Shown here one piece after another: positions 5,043-5,344 of a stretch of 5,344 nt of DNA (positions are counted from its first letter, which is position 1; each line of letters begins with the position of its first letter). The notes beneath the pieces were generated by a model that was given only the letters and a program-made list of their open reading frames with translations, was not told the DNA's origin and did not search any database. This DNA comes from Hyphomicrobiales bacterium. GTDB taxonomy: Bacteria; Pseudomonadota; Alphaproteobacteria; Rhizobiales; Beijerinckiaceae. The stretch covers positions 1 through 5,344 of the forward strand of contig JAQGKN010000659.1 of NCBI GenBank assembly GCA_028290085.1, given 5' to 3'. Made by a program: the position numbers and the translations under genes.

Positions 5043-5344
5043 TCAGCATCCGGCACACTGTCCAGAAACCCGAGATGAGCAGGCGGGCAATCATCGGATC
5101 TTCGCGGCTGGAAAGCCAGCACGTTCGTTTTGGCAGCCGTGACGAGGAAAGCGGCTATCGCCTGGCTGAATTGCAGGCCATCCGGCGGAGCGTTCAGAAG
5201 CGCCGACAACTGTGCTACGAGTCCGGCCGGATTGTCGACGGGAAGGGTATGACAAAGGCTTTCATCGTTCAGGTCACAACCGAAATCGGGTCGTCGGGTG
5301 GGCGCGCTTTCACCGTCTGGGTTGCTGGTGCCGCGTCCGCTCAT
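5024..5344 (-). CDS. hypothetical ORF, 106 aa, coding status doubtful
   Basis: The frame is open from an ATG at the very edge of the window (5344) to a TGA at 5026-5024. Its middle part, NPAGLVAQLSALLNAPPDGL followed by QFSQAIAAFLVTAAKT, looks amphipathic-helical. The first 30 residues are polar and low in order-promoting residues, and the last dozen (DSVPDADPAMRC) run into the better-looking tail read in another frame at 4950-5042. I recognise no family. The opposite strand is equally open from 5024 to the right edge, with ATG 5075 or 5249 and a strand-rich end (MTKAFIVQVTTEIGSSGG). One of the two is a shadow, and no ribosome binding site or promoter decides between them. Whether an upstream Shine-Dalgarno exists cannot be seen because the window ends. 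Confidence 0.3.
   Translation of the reverse strand: MSGRGTSNPDGESAPTRRPDFGCDLNDESLCHTLPVDNPAGLVAQLSALLNAPPDGLQFSQAIAAFLVTAAKTNVLAFQPRRSDDCPPAHLGFLDSVPDADPAMRC

Noticed and set aside
4984..5142. 52-aa open frame on the + strand starting with two ATGs
   Set aside because: No ribosome binding site (the preceding bases read GCTCCTCC), and it is antisense to the protein-like tail ending at 4950.

Overview
The window looks like chromosome or accessory DNA from a GC-rich alphaproteobacterium, most likely a member of the Hyphomicrobiales (Rhizobium/Methylobacterium/Bradyrhizobium-like). This rests on the GC-rich coding sequence, a cold-shock protein whose inferred ancestral N-terminus is the rhizobial MATGTVKWF type, and an alanine-rich coiled-coil protein. 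No marker gene fixes the genus.

Left third, + strand (1-1569). The last codons of a possible upstream gene end inside a strong hairpin. A 138-aa coiled-coil protein follows, then a second perfect hairpin. Next comes a tightly coupled run of two unrecognised small proteins (88 and 55 aa) joined by an ATGA overlap, and then a DUF1028 (Ntn-hydrolase-like) gene joined by a GTGA overlap. The DUF1028 gene reads as one family member only if a single extra base near 1086 is skipped, so it is frameshifted here.

Middle (1570-1789). A non-coding stretch between convergent genes, packed with inverted repeats: a terminator-like hairpin after DUF1028, a 20-bp near-palindrome, a spaced 8-bp repeat and a hairpin just after the csp stop.

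Right two thirds, - strand (1790-4840). An 881-aa inner-membrane c-di-GMP enzyme (TM, periplasmic PDC/dCache-like sensor, TM, PAS, GGDEF, EAL) is read from a recognisable promoter at 4812-4840. Downstream of it, 83 bp away and in the same direction, is a CspA-family cold-shock gene. The ancestral csp start appears to be destroyed by ATG to ACG plus a one-base deletion, so the gene now needs an upstream start. A nested inverted repeat lies in the gap between the two.

Right edge (4841-5344). A rho-independent terminator on the - strand sits 17 bp beyond the stop of a protein-like tail. The frames upstream of that tail are broken or ambiguous, suggesting a degenerate or frameshifted small gene. 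I could not decide the coding strand here.

No tRNA, rRNA, CRISPR array or insertion sequence was seen. The most notable signals are the two lesions (DUF1028 and csp), the coupled small-gene/DUF1028 run, and the structured intergenic repeats. I see no clear evidence of a complete new system.
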